Counted from the stretch's first letter, positions 7,808 to 16,462 are shown. The stretch is 64,000 nt of DNA from Sterolibacterium sp. (GCA_018061005.1 JAGOVA010000003.1:1-64000), one strand, 5' to 3'. Notes: a model not told the origin generated them from the letters alone. Numbers and translations are program-made.

Positions 7808-9130
7808 TCAGTCGGCGTAGGCTGCCGTCAGTGCCGCGATCATCCAGGCGTGGTCGAGCACACCGGCACTTTCGCGCGCGCTGTGCATGGCCCACATCGG
7901 TGAGCCGACATCCACACTGGCGATCCCCAGTTGCGCCGCCAGCAGGGGGCCGATGGTGCTGCCACAGCCCAGGTCGCTGCGATGGGCGTATTGCTGGAAG
8001 GGCACACCGGCGGTCTTGCAGCAGCGCATGAAACGCGCCGCCGTTTCGGCCTGCGTGGCATATCGCTGGCTGGCGTGGGTTTTGATGACCGGCCCGCCAT
8101 TGACGGCGACCTTGTGAGCGGGCTCGTAAGCCGCCGGAAAATTGGGCTGATAAGCATGCGCCATGTCGGCACTGATGAAAAAACTGCGGGCGCGGGCGCG
8201 TAGCTGGTCTTCGGCATCCAGCCCCATTTGCGAGGAGATGCGGGTGAGCACATCGGCCAGGAAACTGCCCGCCGCACCCGTCGCACTTTCGCTGCCGACT
8301 TCTTCGTGATCAAACAGGGCGGCCATGCAGGTGGCTGTGGGCTGCGGGGTGGCGACCAGGGCGCGAAGTGCCGCGCAGGAGGAGGCGAGATTGTCGAGCT
8401 GGCGGCTGGCGATGAATTCTTCGTTGGCGCCCCACAGACTGCCGGGTTGCGCGTCATGCACATTCAGTTCCCAGCTTTGAATGTCGCAGGCTTCGGCTTG
8501 CACCGCGCTGGCCAGCAAGCCGCGAAAACGGGCTTCGGCGGAATGTTCGTCGCTGGCACTCAGGAGCGAGAGTTGCGCCAGCAGCAGCGGCAGCTCGGTT
8601 TGCCGGTTGAGCTTGAGCCCTTGCTCATTCACCTCGCGGTTCATGTGGATGGCGAGATTGGGCAGCCGCAGCAAGGGACGGGGAAAGCGCAGCAGACGTG
8701 GAACCAGCCCGGTCTTTGTCTGCACCACGACGCGTCCGGCCAGGCTCAGGTCGCGGTCGGTGAAGCTGGCCAGGATCGGCCCGCCATACACTTCGACCGC
8801 CAGCCGTGCCAGGCCATCGCTTGCCAGCGTGGCTTTGGGTTTGAGACGCAGGGCGGGGGAGTCGGTATGCGTGCCGACGATGCGAAAGCCGGTTTCCGTC
8901 AAAGGCTGGCTGCCCATGACAAACGCAATCAGCGCGGCACCGCCTCGCACGACGTAATAACGGCCACCGGCCTGCAAAGACCAGCGCGCGGTCTCGTCAA
9001 GCGCGCTGTAACCCTGGGCATCCAGCCGTGCTGTGGCGGTCGCAACAGCATGCCAGGGGCTGGGGCTGGCGTCGATGAAGTCAATCAGGTCAAGCGCGGC
9101 AGCGCGGGCGGTGGGGGAAATGTTCATCAT
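7808..9130 (-). CDS. apeB: M18-family aspartyl aminopeptidase
   Basis: The 440-residue zinc aminopeptidase should release N-terminal acidic residues from peptides in the cytoplasm. Metal and catalytic motifs are in place: VGTHTDSPALRLKP (His and Asp ligands), DHEEVGSES, SADMAHAYQPNF, and the C-terminal HRSDLGCGSTIGP with SVDVGSPMWAMHSARE. Length matches the family. Its ATG (9128-9130) directly abuts a stranded ribE stop codon (TAA, complement of 9131-9133). The original arrangement was therefore ribE followed at once by apeB, before the AbiE island came between them. Confidence 0.95.
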   Translation of the reverse strand: MMNISPTARAAALDLIDFIDASPSPWHAVATATARLDAQGYSALDETARWSLQAGGRYYVVRGGAALIAFVMGSQPLTETGFRIVGTHTDSPALRLKPKATLASDGLARLAVEVYGGPILASFTDRDLSLAGRVVVQTKTGLVPRLLRFPRPLLRLPNLAIHMNREVNEQGLKLNRQTELPLLLAQLSLLSASDEHSAEARFRGLLASAVQAEACDIQSWELNVHDAQPGSLWGANEEFIASRQLDNLASSCAALRALVATPQPTATCMAALFDHEEVGSESATGAAGSFLADVLTRISSQMGLDAEDQLRARARSFFISADMAHAYQPNFPAAYEPAHKVAVNGGPVIKTHASQRYATQAETAARFMRCCKTAGVPFQQYAHRSDLGCGSTIGPLLAAQLGIASVDVGSPMWAMHSARESAGVLDHAWMIAALTAAYAD

Positions 9131-9170
9131 TTAATGGGCGCTGGTCAGTCGCTCGCAATAGCGGGCGATC
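9131..9170 (-). pseudogene. Displaced original 3' end of ribE
   Basis: On the minus strand this stretch reads IARYCERLTSAH followed by TAA. The intact ribE at 10758-11363 ends IARYCERMTLASCT. The first 19 bases (complement of 9152-9170) are identical to the ribE copy at 10785-10803; after that the DNA differs although the next residues stay similar (R-L-T versus R-M-T). It abuts apeB without a gap. It is the old ribE terminus cut off by insertion of the AbiE module. Confidence 0.85.
9152..9170. repeat. 19-bp direct repeat, left end of AbiE island (att-like)
   Basis: CTCGCAATAGCGGGCGATC is identical to 10785-10803; the flanking base differs on each side (G versus T left, G versus T right). 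The repeat is the coding sequence IARYCE of ribE read on the plus strand. It contains a small dyad, TCGC and GCGA. Identical copies at both ends are what site-specific integration with a core crossover would leave. Confidence 0.9.
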
Positions 9171-9253
9171 GCGTCGTTTCGTATTTCATTGATTTAGCGG
9201 AATTTCGCGCAACCCCGTATTGTCCCAGAAGGGGTTTGGACGTAGCAAGGCCA

Positions 9254-10041
9254 CTAAACATTCTTCCCCCACAGCAGTGGGCGTAACTCGCTGACCAGTT
9301 CATTCAGGGGCGGCGCCTGCAGTTTGTTCTTGTTGAGAAAAGCCTTCCACTGCTGAATCTTCGTACCGTCGTGGGTAAATGCATCCGACAAACCCAGCGG
9401 CAGTTCCTGTGGCATGGGGGTTCCCCGTCGCGAGAACGTCGCGGCAATGGCTTCCTGCAAGATGTTGGGGTCAAACGGAACATGTTTTGCCAGCATCCAA
9501 AGATCAAAATAGTCTTTGAGGCGGGTGTTTACCATGCCAAGGCTGACCATCGCTTGGTACTTCTCGGCGACGACGGTATAGGCCGGATAGGCTCTCATCA
9601 CCGGCGCGGCCATGTCGTCAAGCAGCACGGGGAAGGTCACGCGTTCTGGTTCTGGCGTGATGGCATCACCATAGCCCACGTCGATCTGGACGGCGCAACG
9701 GGCACCATCCAGAATTCCGAGCAAGGTCACGCGAATCCTCGCGTAGTGAGCCTCCTTGCGTATCTCTGCTGCGCGTATCGTAGTTGCGTCGAAGGTGATG
9801 CCGTCTTCGCATGCAAGGACACAGACTTCGCGGAAGATATTTGCTACAGCATCCCCTTCAGGCTGGCCAAGGCCGAGCAAGTCTATGTCACGCGTAGGGC
9901 GATGCGGTTGATCGAACCAGAGATCAAATAGCAATGCGCCCTTGAGCAGAAACGCATCATGCCATAGTCGGCGCCATTGTCTTTGGCGCGGTTTAGCAAA
10001 CGGACACGAACTGATGCCCCAATGTTCTTGTGGGCACTCAT
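9254..10041 (-). pseudogene. AbiEii-like nucleotidyltransferase toxin, broken by internal deletion and frameshift
   Basis: The gene begins at ATG 10041 with MSAHKNIGASVRVRLLNRAK, a normal AbiEii N-terminus. About 27 codons in, it jumps to sequence that belongs in another frame: HDAFLLKGALLFDLWF, then RPTRDIDLLG (nucleotidyltransferase GS/DxD-type motif) and about 200 further residues of the family. Roughly 20-25 residues normally between these parts are missing and the frame is lost; the original frame stops at the TAG whose complement lies near 9883. The long remaining frame has only a TTG at 9934 as a start. The toxin is therefore probably inactive. Its start overlaps the antitoxin stop (ATGA), the usual AbiE coupling. 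Confidence 0.82.
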
Positions 10042-10649
10042 GGCTTGGCTCCCAGTGCTTCCATATAAGGGCGCATCACGTTCGCCACCCGGCAAATTTG
10101 CGCGTAACGCCAGAGTTCATCCATGGTCACGCGTCGCGCTGCCCATGCTTCATTCAGGGCTTCCAACGCCACATCAAGCCCCAGCTTGTTGCGGAATTTG
10201 AAGCAATCAGCTACCGTTTTTGCCACGCAGAATACGCGCACGCTGGTTCCGGCAACATTCGCGCTCTCTATGCCGGTCGTCATGGCTACACCGGACATGT
10301 GAACAATACGAAGCGGTGGGTAGTCGAGCTTCGGCGGGTGTGCCTTATGGGGGATTGCCAGCCAGATTTCAGAGGATTGCTGGGTAGTCAACTCATGAAA
10401 TCGCAGGGCTGAAATCAGGCACACCACGCCGCGCTCACTTTTGGCCGATACCTCAGCCAGCGCCCCGTTTTCCGAGAATGGTCTGTCCGGCAGCGCATAC
10501 AGGCCGCGCCCAAGCCTGGAGAGAAGCCCTTCGCGTACGAGCTTCGCAAGTGCGACCCGTGATTCTCCTGCGGCACACACATCACGCGTGCGCAGTACGC
10601 CCTTGCTATGCGCAAGATTCAGTATGGGGTGGTACGGTGTGTTTGCCAT
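10038..10649 (-). CDS. AbiEi-family antitoxin of a type IV toxin-antitoxin/abortive infection system
   Basis: From ATG 10649 the protein has 203 residues. The N-terminal winged helix (HPILNLAHSKGVLRTRDVCAAG, then LVREGLLSRLGRGLYALP) is the DNA-binding, autorepressing part of AbiEi. The C-terminal antitoxin domain contains RVFCVAKTVADCFKFRNKLGLDVALEALNEAW, typical of the family. AbiEi represses the operon and neutralises AbiEii without binding it. The gene appears intact although its toxin is broken. Together with the toxin remnant it is the only cargo of the island flanked by 19-bp repeats. Confidence 0.9.
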   Translation of the reverse strand: MANTPYHPILNLAHSKGVLRTRDVCAAGESRVALAKLVREGLLSRLGRGLYALPDRPFSENGALAEVSAKSERGVVCLISALRFHELTTQQSSEIWLAIPHKAHPPKLDYPPLRIVHMSGVAMTTGIESANVAGTSVRVFCVAKTVADCFKFRNKLGLDVALEALNEAWAARRVTMDELWRYAQICRVANVMRPYMEALGAKP

Positions 10650-10757
10650 GCGGTTAAGCTTGTACAAATGCGCGGCACAAATCAAAAAATACCGACGTTT
10701 TGTATTGTTTCTGCAGGCGGCGTGAGCATCTTTTGTAACCCCCTGCGTCGTCGTTAT

Positions 10758-11363
10758 TCAGGTACAGGATGCCAAAGTCATCCTCTCGCAATAGCGGGCG
10801 ATCTGGTCGATTTCCAGATTGACGCGGCTGCCGGGCTGGAGGTGACGCAGGGTGGTGACGGCCACCGTGTGCGGGATCAGGTTGATCGAAAAATCCGCGC
10901 CGTCGGCGACATCCACGACATCATTGATGGTGAGGCTAACGCCCTGGACGGCGATCGAGCCTTTGCGGGCGATGTAGCGTGCGAGGGCTTGGGGGGCGCG
11001 GATTACCAGCAGGTGAGATTCGCCGATGGGCTCGAAGCGGACGACCGTGCCGATGCCATCGACATGGCCGCTGACCAGATGGCCGCCGAGGCGGTCGGCC
11101 AGACGCAGCGCCTTTTCGAGGTTGACTTCGTTCATGCCGTCGAGCCCGCTGGTGCAGTCGAGGGTTGCACGCGAAACGTCGATTTTGTATTGATGCGCGC
11201 TTATTTCGATGACGGTGAGACACACACCGTTGTGGGCGATGGAGTCGCCCAGGGCGACATCGGTGAGATCGAGGTCGGGCGCATCGATGGTCAGGCGCAG
11301 GCCTTGTTCAAGGGGCTGGATGTGGGAGATTTTGCCGATGGCGGCGACGATGCCTGTGAACAT
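10758..11363 (-). CDS. ribE: Riboflavin synthase alpha chain
   Basis: RibE dismutates two 6,7-dimethyl-8-ribityllumazines into riboflavin and the pyrimidine precursor. The 201-residue protein starts MFTGIVAAIGKI and shows the two lumazine-binding repeats: GDSIAHNGVCLTV with GGHLVSGHVDGIG, and GSIAVQGVSLTINDV with NLIPHTV. The start at 11363 is set by the family N-terminus. The last residues (ERMTLASCT) come from the inserted AbiE island; the original end (ERLTSAH) is at 9131-9170. The core is complete, so activity should be preserved. It lies 22 bases downstream of dsbD on the same strand. Confidence 0.96.
   Translation of the reverse strand: MFTGIVAAIGKISHIQPLEQGLRLTIDAPDLDLTDVALGDSIAHNGVCLTVIEISAHQYKIDVSRATLDCTSGLDGMNEVNLEKALRLADRLGGHLVSGHVDGIGTVVRFEPIGESHLLVIRAPQALARYIARKGSIAVQGVSLTINDVVDVADGADFSINLIPHTVAVTTLRHLQPGSRVNLEIDQIARYCERMTLASCT
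10785..10803. repeat. 19-bp direct repeat, right end of AbiE island inside ribE
   Basis: This copy is identical to 9152-9170 and lies within the ribE coding sequence, encoding IARYCE. Bases 10758-10784 to its left, the ribE tail, therefore belong to the island. Confidence 0.9.
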
Positions 11364-11385
11364 GATGGTGGATGGGTACGGAGGA

Positions 11386-13260
11386 TTAAAAAATCTGTTG
11401 CAGGATGGGCAGGAAGGTTTCGGCGGGCTGAAAGCCGATGACGCGCAGGTCGTGGTTTTCCTGGCCTTGGGCGTTGAAGAAGATGATGCCGGGCGGGCCG
11501 AAGAGCTCGAAACGCTTGAGCAGTGCGCGGTCGTCGGCGGTGTCTTCGGTGACATCCACCTGCAGCAGTTGCATCCGGTTCATCTGCGCGGCGACTTGTG
11601 GGTCGGCAAAGGTGAGCCGTTCCATTTCCTTGCAGGAGACGCACCAGTCGGCGTAGAAGTCGAGCAGCACCGGGCGGCTGGGGTTTTTCAGGTGGGCTTC
11701 GAGTTCGGTTAGGGTCTTGATGCGAGTGAAGTGCGTCGGGGTTTCGGTGGGGCGAGTGTGTGGGGTGGCATTGCCGCGCAGAAAGCCCAGAGGTTGCAGC
11801 GGATCGCGGCTGCCGCCCAGCGCGCCCATCAGGAGGGCGGCGCCGAGCAGTAACGAGATCACCCCCAGCCCTTTGCCCAGCTTTTGCCAGCCGTGGGCGC
11901 GCGGCGGCAGGGGGTCGAGGGCGTGCAGGTAAATGGCGGGCAGGATTAGCAGCGCGGCCCAGGCGAGCATTTGCGCCATCAGCGGAATGACGGGTGAGAT
12001 GAGCCAGATGGCGACCCCCAGCAGCAGTACGCCGAAGAAACGGTTGACGGCATTCATCCACGGCCCGGGTTTGGGCAGCAGGTGACGTGCCGAGGCGCCG
12101 ATGAGGATGAGCGGCAGCCCCATGCCCAGCCCCAGGGCAAAGAGTGCCAGCCCGCCCAGTAGTGCTTCGCCGGTTTTGGCGATGTAGAGCAGTGCGCCGG
12201 CCAGCGGTGCGGCTACGCAGGGGCCGACGATGGCGGCGGAAATCACGCCCATCAGGAATACGCCATGCAGGCTGCCGCCTTGTTGCCGGTTGGCTTCGTC
12301 GCGGAAGCGGCCTTGCAGGAAGCTGGGCATCTGCAATTCGTACACGCCGAACATCGACAGGGCGAGCAGGACGAAAATCAGTGCGCCAAAGCCGAGAAAC
12401 CAGACGTTCTGCAAGGCGGCAGACACGAGTGTGCCGGAAAGCCCGGCGGCCACTCCGACGGCGGCATAGGTGAGTGCCATGCCGATGACGTAGGCGAATG
12501 AGAGGGCAAAGGCACGGCCACGGCCGATGTCATGGCCATGGCCGACGATGATGCCGGAGAGGATGGGCACCATCGGCAACATGCAGGGCGTGAATGCCAG
12601 CACCAGGCCAGAACCGAGAAAGAACAGCAGGCTGGCGCCGAGGCTGGCATCTTTGATGAGGCGGGCGATGCGTGAGGATTCATCCCCTTTTTCCGGGGGG
12701 GCTGTGGGCGGCGCGGTTTCGGTCATGTCCGGTGCTTCGGCAGGCGCTGTGCTCATCGGCAAGGGCGGTGCGGGCGCGTCGAACTGTTGGGGTGTGCGTG
12801 ATGTGAGGGGGGCGGGGCGGCTTGCCGGGGTGCTGGCGGGGAATGTGATGACTGTTTGTTGTGCCAGCGGCGGGTAGCAGATGCCCATGTCGGCACAGCC
12901 TTGCGAGCGCGCCTTGAGGGTGAATTGTGAGCGGTCGCCCGCTTCGACCGGCAGGCGGATCGTGACGCTGTCGTGATAGGTTTCCACTGAGCCAAAGTTG
13001 TCATCCGCCTTGAGCTTGCCAGGCGGAAGTTGCGCTGCGCCGAGCTTGATCGAGGCGGGTTCTGCTTCGAAACGGAACTTGTCGCGATAGAGGTAGTACT
13101 CAGGCGCGATCTGCCAGCGCGCTTCAATCGTGTGTGCGTCGAGTGCGCGGGCGGAAAAGCGGAATGCCTGATTTGGATCGAGCGGATCGGCGTTGGCGGG
13201 CTGCAGATGCGCCAGCCCGGTCAATAGCAGCAATAAGGTGAGCAGCAGTCGTTTCAGCAT
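11386..13260 (-). CDS. dsbD: Thiol:disulfide interchange protein DsbD
   Basis: DsbD carries electrons from cytoplasmic thioredoxin across the inner membrane to periplasmic DsbC/DsbG and cytochrome c maturation proteins. The 624-residue protein has a signal peptide (1-24) and an N-terminal immunoglobulin-like domain with the Cys pair QGCADMGIC (C122, C128). A middle membrane domain of about eight helices from residue ~205 contains FTPCMLPMVPILSG and GPCVAAPLAGALLYI. The C-terminal thioredoxin domain has WCVSC (C540, C543). All six redox cysteines are present. It overlaps the cutA end by 7 bases, an order (cutA-dsbD) common in proteobacteria. Confidence 0.96.
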   Translation of the reverse strand: MLKRLLLTLLLLLTGLAHLQPANADPLDPNQAFRFSARALDAHTIEARWQIAPEYYLYRDKFRFEAEPASIKLGAAQLPPGKLKADDNFGSVETYHDSVTIRLPVEAGDRSQFTLKARSQGCADMGICYPPLAQQTVITFPASTPASRPAPLTSRTPQQFDAPAPPLPMSTAPAEAPDMTETAPPTAPPEKGDESSRIARLIKDASLGASLLFFLGSGLVLAFTPCMLPMVPILSGIIVGHGHDIGRGRAFALSFAYVIGMALTYAAVGVAAGLSGTLVSAALQNVWFLGFGALIFVLLALSMFGVYELQMPSFLQGRFRDEANRQQGGSLHGVFLMGVISAAIVGPCVAAPLAGALLYIAKTGEALLGGLALFALGLGMGLPLILIGASARHLLPKPGPWMNAVNRFFGVLLLGVAIWLISPVIPLMAQMLAWAALLILPAIYLHALDPLPPRAHGWQKLGKGLGVISLLLGAALLMGALGGSRDPLQPLGFLRGNATPHTRPTETPTHFTRIKTLTELEAHLKNPSRPVLLDFYADWCVSCKEMERLTFADPQVAAQMNRMQLLQVDVTEDTADDRALLKRFELFGPPGIIFFNAQGQENHDLRVIGFQPAETFLPILQQIF

Positions 13261-13646
13261 GATGGGGTGGCGGGCGTAGATGCCGACGTAGCGGCGGGGG
13301 TCGTGGTTTCGGCGATCCAGCCCAGGTAGGCATCCAGGCCGTCAGTTATTGGGACTGCGATGATTTCGGGAAGTTCATAGGGATGTGCGTGACGGATGGC
13401 TGCTTCCAGTTCGGCATAACGTGTGGTTGTGGTTTTGATGAGTAATGGCACTTCGCTTGCCGTTTCAATCTGCGCTTGCCAGCGGTAGATCGAATGGCAG
13501 GGCGCCAGAATATTCACGCAGGCCGCCAGCCGGGCTTCAACGAGTTGTGTGGCCAGCGCGTGCGCCGCAGGTGCGTCAGGCAGGTTGGTCAGGACGAGCA
13601 GCGCGTGGGGATCGGCGTGAGGGGTAGAGGATGCGGGCATTTTCAT
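13254..13646 (-). CDS. cutA: Divalent-cation tolerance protein CutA
   Basis: The 130-residue protein belongs to the trimeric, PII-like CutA1 family, named for copper tolerance, with unclear biochemical function. Characteristic segments are LVEARLAACVNILAPCHSIYRWQ, ASEVPLLIKTTTTRYAELEAAI, and HPYELPEIIAVPITDGLDAYLGWI. The C-terminal ~18 residues (Ala/Thr/Pro-rich) extend past the family core and overlap the dsbD start by 7 bases. A second Met at residue 3 could equally be the start. Confidence 0.93.
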   Translation of the reverse strand: MKMPASSTPHADPHALLVLTNLPDAPAAHALATQLVEARLAACVNILAPCHSIYRWQAQIETASEVPLLIKTTTTRYAELEAAIRHAHPYELPEIIAVPITDGLDAYLGWIAETTTPAATSASTPATPSC

Positions 13647-13836
13647 CGGGCAATTTTACCTTGCCCAGCGGCCATGAGCGGATGTCGGCAGGCGCAAACG
13701 GTGAGGTATGGGCGATGTGGTCGGTGGATCGGTGTCAGGTGCTGATGGCGCTGGTTTTCAGGTTGAACACGGCGGGAATGACGGAATGCGGGATAATGCC
13801 CGGATACTGTTGGGGTGCAGGCGATCTGATCACTAT

Positions 13837-15090
13837 ATGGTTGAAAATAATCGGGATGTTGAGGGCAGTGGCGCGCGTGCGCTGGCGTTGGTTGATGTTG
13901 AGGTTGATCCGGACAAGGAGCTGGCGCTGTTGGCGGCTGCCCGCTTGAAGGCGCAGGCAGAGCGTGAATTCGCACAAAACCTGGCCTTGAGCATCGAGGC
14001 CGAGCAGGCGGCTGAGTTGCTGGCGGTTGAACGAATGGCGGCCGAAGGCAAGGCGGCTGTTGAGGCGCGGCGGCGCGAGAAGGTGGAGGCCGAGGCGCGG
14101 CGCGCGACCGAACAGCGACTGGTGGCTGAACGCGAACGCGAGCAGGCTGCGCTGGCGCGACAACAGGCCGAGGAGCTGACCGAGCGGGAGGTTGCGGCGC
14201 GCGAACGAACAGCAGCGGAAATTCTTGAATCGGCGCGCAACCGGGCGGCGGCGGATGATGCCGCGATCGAGGCAGGGCGACGGCGTATCGAGTCGGACAA
14301 GCGCACCGTTCGCCATTGTGCGGAACAGGCGGCGGCGGAAGCCGAGGCGGAGCGTGTGGCGCGTGCGCGGGTTGAAACGGATGCCCAGGTGCTGGAAGCC
14401 TTTCGCCAGCGCGAGCAGGCGGAAGCCGAGGCGCAGGCGCTGGCGGATATCCGCTTGCGCGCCGACAGCATCTTGCTGACCCAGGCGCAGGCGTTGATTG
14501 AGGCCGAGCGTGCGGCCGAGGCGGCAGCCGCCAAACGGCTGGATGCCGAAAACGCAGCAGCCCGGGTGGCGCGTGACAAGCTCGATGCCGAAGCCGAAGC
14601 CACACAACGGAACAAGGTGCGGATCGAAACCGAACGCAAGGCCGATGCGGTGGCGCAGGAGCGACTCAAGGCGGCAGAGGAATTGCGGAGCGAAATCACC
14701 CTGCAGCGTGAAACGGCAAAGCAGGCGGGAGCCAAACGGCGTGCCCGGCTCAAGCTGGAGTGGCAGGCGTTTCGTGGTGGGTTGCGGGTGATGGGCGGGC
14801 GTTGGCTGGGCGCGATGATCGTGTTGCTGCTGCTGATCGGGGGTTGGGCGGGTGCTTTGCTGGGCGGTGTGGCGGTGGATCGGGCAGGTACAGCGGAGCC
14901 TGCGCTGTGGGCGGGCACTGCTGAAGCCTGTCCGCCCGCGCCCAGCGCGGCAATCTCTCCCGCGAATGCGAACAGTGAGCCAGGCTTTCTTGCATCGTTG
15001 TTCGCGGGTAAGGAAAGCGAGCACCTGGCGGATATGCCAACCGGGCTGCGGCTGGATGACGATTTTGCGGCTTTTGGGGCGCGGCACTGA
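13837..15090 (+). CDS. Alanine/glutamate-rich coiled-coil protein with one C-terminal membrane segment
   Basis: I do not recognise this gene. From ATG 13837 it encodes 417 residues; a longer frame starts at 13708 but its extra part looks non-coding. Residues ~25-300 are almost pure charged coiled coil rich in Ala, Glu and Arg (AEAERVARARVE, ERAAEAAAAKRLDAE), without a signal peptide. A basic patch (AKRRARLKLEW) is followed by one hydrophobic helix at ~324-346 (AMIVLLLLIGGWAGALLGG) and a ~70-residue tail. By topology the coil is cytoplasmic and the tail periplasmic. It directly precedes the polysaccharide cluster by 67 bases, so a scaffold or polymer-length role is possible. The long antisense frames here reflect its codon pattern. 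Confidence 0.7.
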   Translation: MVENNRDVEGSGARALALVDVEVDPDKELALLAAARLKAQAEREFAQNLALSIEAEQAAELLAVERMAAEGKAAVEARRREKVEAEARRATEQRLVAEREREQAALARQQAEELTEREVAARERTAAEILESARNRAAADDAAIEAGRRRIESDKRTVRHCAEQAAAEAEAERVARARVETDAQVLEAFRQREQAEAEAQALADIRLRADSILLTQAQALIEAERAAEAAAAKRLDAENAAARVARDKLDAEAEATQRNKVRIETERKADAVAQERLKAAEELRSEITLQRETAKQAGAKRRARLKLEWQAFRGGLRVMGGRWLGAMIVLLLLIGGWAGALLGGVAVDRAGTAEPALWAGTAEACPPAPSAAISPANANSEPGFLASLFAGKESEHLADMPTGLRLDDDFAAFGARH

Positions 15091-15157
15091 TGTGGGGTGG
15101 CTGGGACATTGAAGCGCGCGGATTGTGGAGTGTGATGTTGAGTCACATGATGAATTC

Positions 15158-16462
15158 ATGATCGGGGCGCGGGCGCGTGGCGAAGTGATCTGGGTCGCTG
15201 CAGGGCAGGGCGTGAGCTTGCTGCTGGGCATGCTCACGTTGAAGTTGCTGACGTTTCAGCTGGGGCCTGAAGCATATGGTCAGTTTGCGCTGGGTTTGAG
15301 CATTGCGGGGGGGCTGGGTCTGTTGATTTATGGGCCGCTTGCCCAGGCGGTAACGCGATATTTTCATCGTTGCCATGAAAATGGCCATGCCGCTGAGTTT
15401 GATGGCCTGGTGGGCAGATTGTTGCAAATGCTCGCCGGGTCGATCGTGATCGTCACGTTGTTGCTGGGGTGGTTGGCACATGGCTGGATGCCCGAATGGG
15501 TGGATCGCTGGGGCTGGTTGATTTTTTCGGCATTGGCCTATGGCCTGGTGAGTGGCACGCTGTCGGTTTATCTGGCGGGTATCAATACCCGCCGTGAACG
15601 GCGCGCTTATGCGCTGCTGCAATCGCTTGATGCGCTGTTGCGACTGGTGGGCGCGATGTTGCTGGTGGTTTGGCTTAGTGTACGTGCCGAGTTTGCGCTG
15701 GCGGGATTTCTGGCGGGTTCGTTGCTGAGCCTGCTTCTGGCATGGCACTTTCATCGACAGCGAGTACACGCGGAATCGCCCCCGTTCTCATGGAAAGTGC
15801 TTGGCGCACCGGGAAGCTGGGCAAGCGGTTTCGGGGGGTATGCCGTGTCTTTTGCCTTGTTTGCCATACCCTCGTTTGCTACGGGCTATGGCGATCGTTG
15901 GGTCATTCAGCAAAATCTGTCGGCTGCGGATGTCGGGGTTTATGTTGCTCTGGCGCAAATTGCCAACGCGCCGGCCAACCTGATGCTGGCGATTTTCTCG
16001 CAGGTGCTCAATCCCATCCTGTTTCAGCAGGCGGATCGTTCCAGCGATAGCACTGCTATCAGCAGTAGTCGCCATTTACTCTATCGTTCTTTACTGGCAT
16101 TGGCGGCCATGCTGGTGCTTGTGGTTGGTTTCTGTTTTGCTTTCGACGACAGGATCGTCGGATTATTGACGCGTAATGATTTTGTTCCCTATGCGTATTT
16201 GTTGTGGCAACTGGTCTTGGCCGCTGCGATTTTTCAATTGTCACAGGCGCTGAGTTCAGAGGTTTTTGTTTATAACCGGCCATTTTTGCTGTTTTTTCCT
16301 AAAATGACGCACGCTGTTTTGTTTGTCGGCCTGGCCATGGCCTGGGTGACAGGTTGGGGCTTGCAGGCTGTAGTGCTCGCCAGCATCATTGCGGCGACTG
16401 TGTATCTTGGGTTGGTCATCTGGACCAATGCGCGTGCACGCCGCGAGTCGGCGTTGATTTGA
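15158..16462 (+). CDS. Polysaccharide flippase-like membrane protein (Wzx/MATE superfamily)
   Basis: The 434-residue protein has about a dozen hydrophobic segments and the organisation of Wzx-type exporters: an N-terminal GVSLLLGMLTLKLLTFQLGPEAYGQFAL segment, common to oligosaccharide flippases, and a central YGDRWVIQQNLSAADVGVYVAL. Such proteins move undecaprenyl-linked sugars across the inner membrane. I chose ATG 15158; a GTG at 15125 is in frame but has no clear ribosome site. The following glycosyltransferases are on the same strand, so it probably begins their operon or follows the coiled-coil gene in it. Confidence 0.85.
   Translation: MIGARARGEVIWVAAGQGVSLLLGMLTLKLLTFQLGPEAYGQFALGLSIAGGLGLLIYGPLAQAVTRYFHRCHENGHAAEFDGLVGRLLQMLAGSIVIVTLLLGWLAHGWMPEWVDRWGWLIFSALAYGLVSGTLSVYLAGINTRRERRAYALLQSLDALLRLVGAMLLVVWLSVRAEFALAGFLAGSLLSLLLAWHFHRQRVHAESPPFSWKVLGAPGSWASGFGGYAVSFALFAIPSFATGYGDRWVIQQNLSAADVGVYVALAQIANAPANLMLAIFSQVLNPILFQQADRSSDSTAISSSRHLLYRSLLALAAMLVLVVGFCFAFDDRIVGLLTRNDFVPYAYLLWQLVLAAAIFQLSQALSSEVFVYNRPFLLFFPKMTHAVLFVGLAMAWVTGWGLQAVVLASIIAATVYLGLVIWTNARARRESALI

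Larger units (their letters stand above)
9152..10803. mobile_element. AbiE island inserted in the 3' end of ribE
   Basis: The unit between repeat copies is 1633 bp and holds only AbiEi, a broken AbiEii and short flanks; no integrase or transposase is present. It supplies a new last eight codons for ribE, so the enzyme stays intact, while the native tail is left beside apeB. This pattern, an element entering a gene's 3' end and restoring the frame, is known for genomic islands at tRNA genes, guaA, prfC and others. ribE as such a site is not something I recall. How it moves without a recombinase is unknown: a trans-acting integrase, or loss of the integrase after entry. Confidence 0.75.

Noticed and set aside
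8228-9286. Plus-strand frame of 352 codons opposite apeB
   Set aside because: Shadow of the M18 peptidase; runs over the ribE remnant without any motif.
13735-15237. Long antisense frames (up to 500 codons) opposite the coiled-coil gene
   Set aside because: They have no recognisable domain and arise from the Ala/Glu/Arg codon pattern of the plus-strand gene, which has a clear start, membrane helix and plausible fold.
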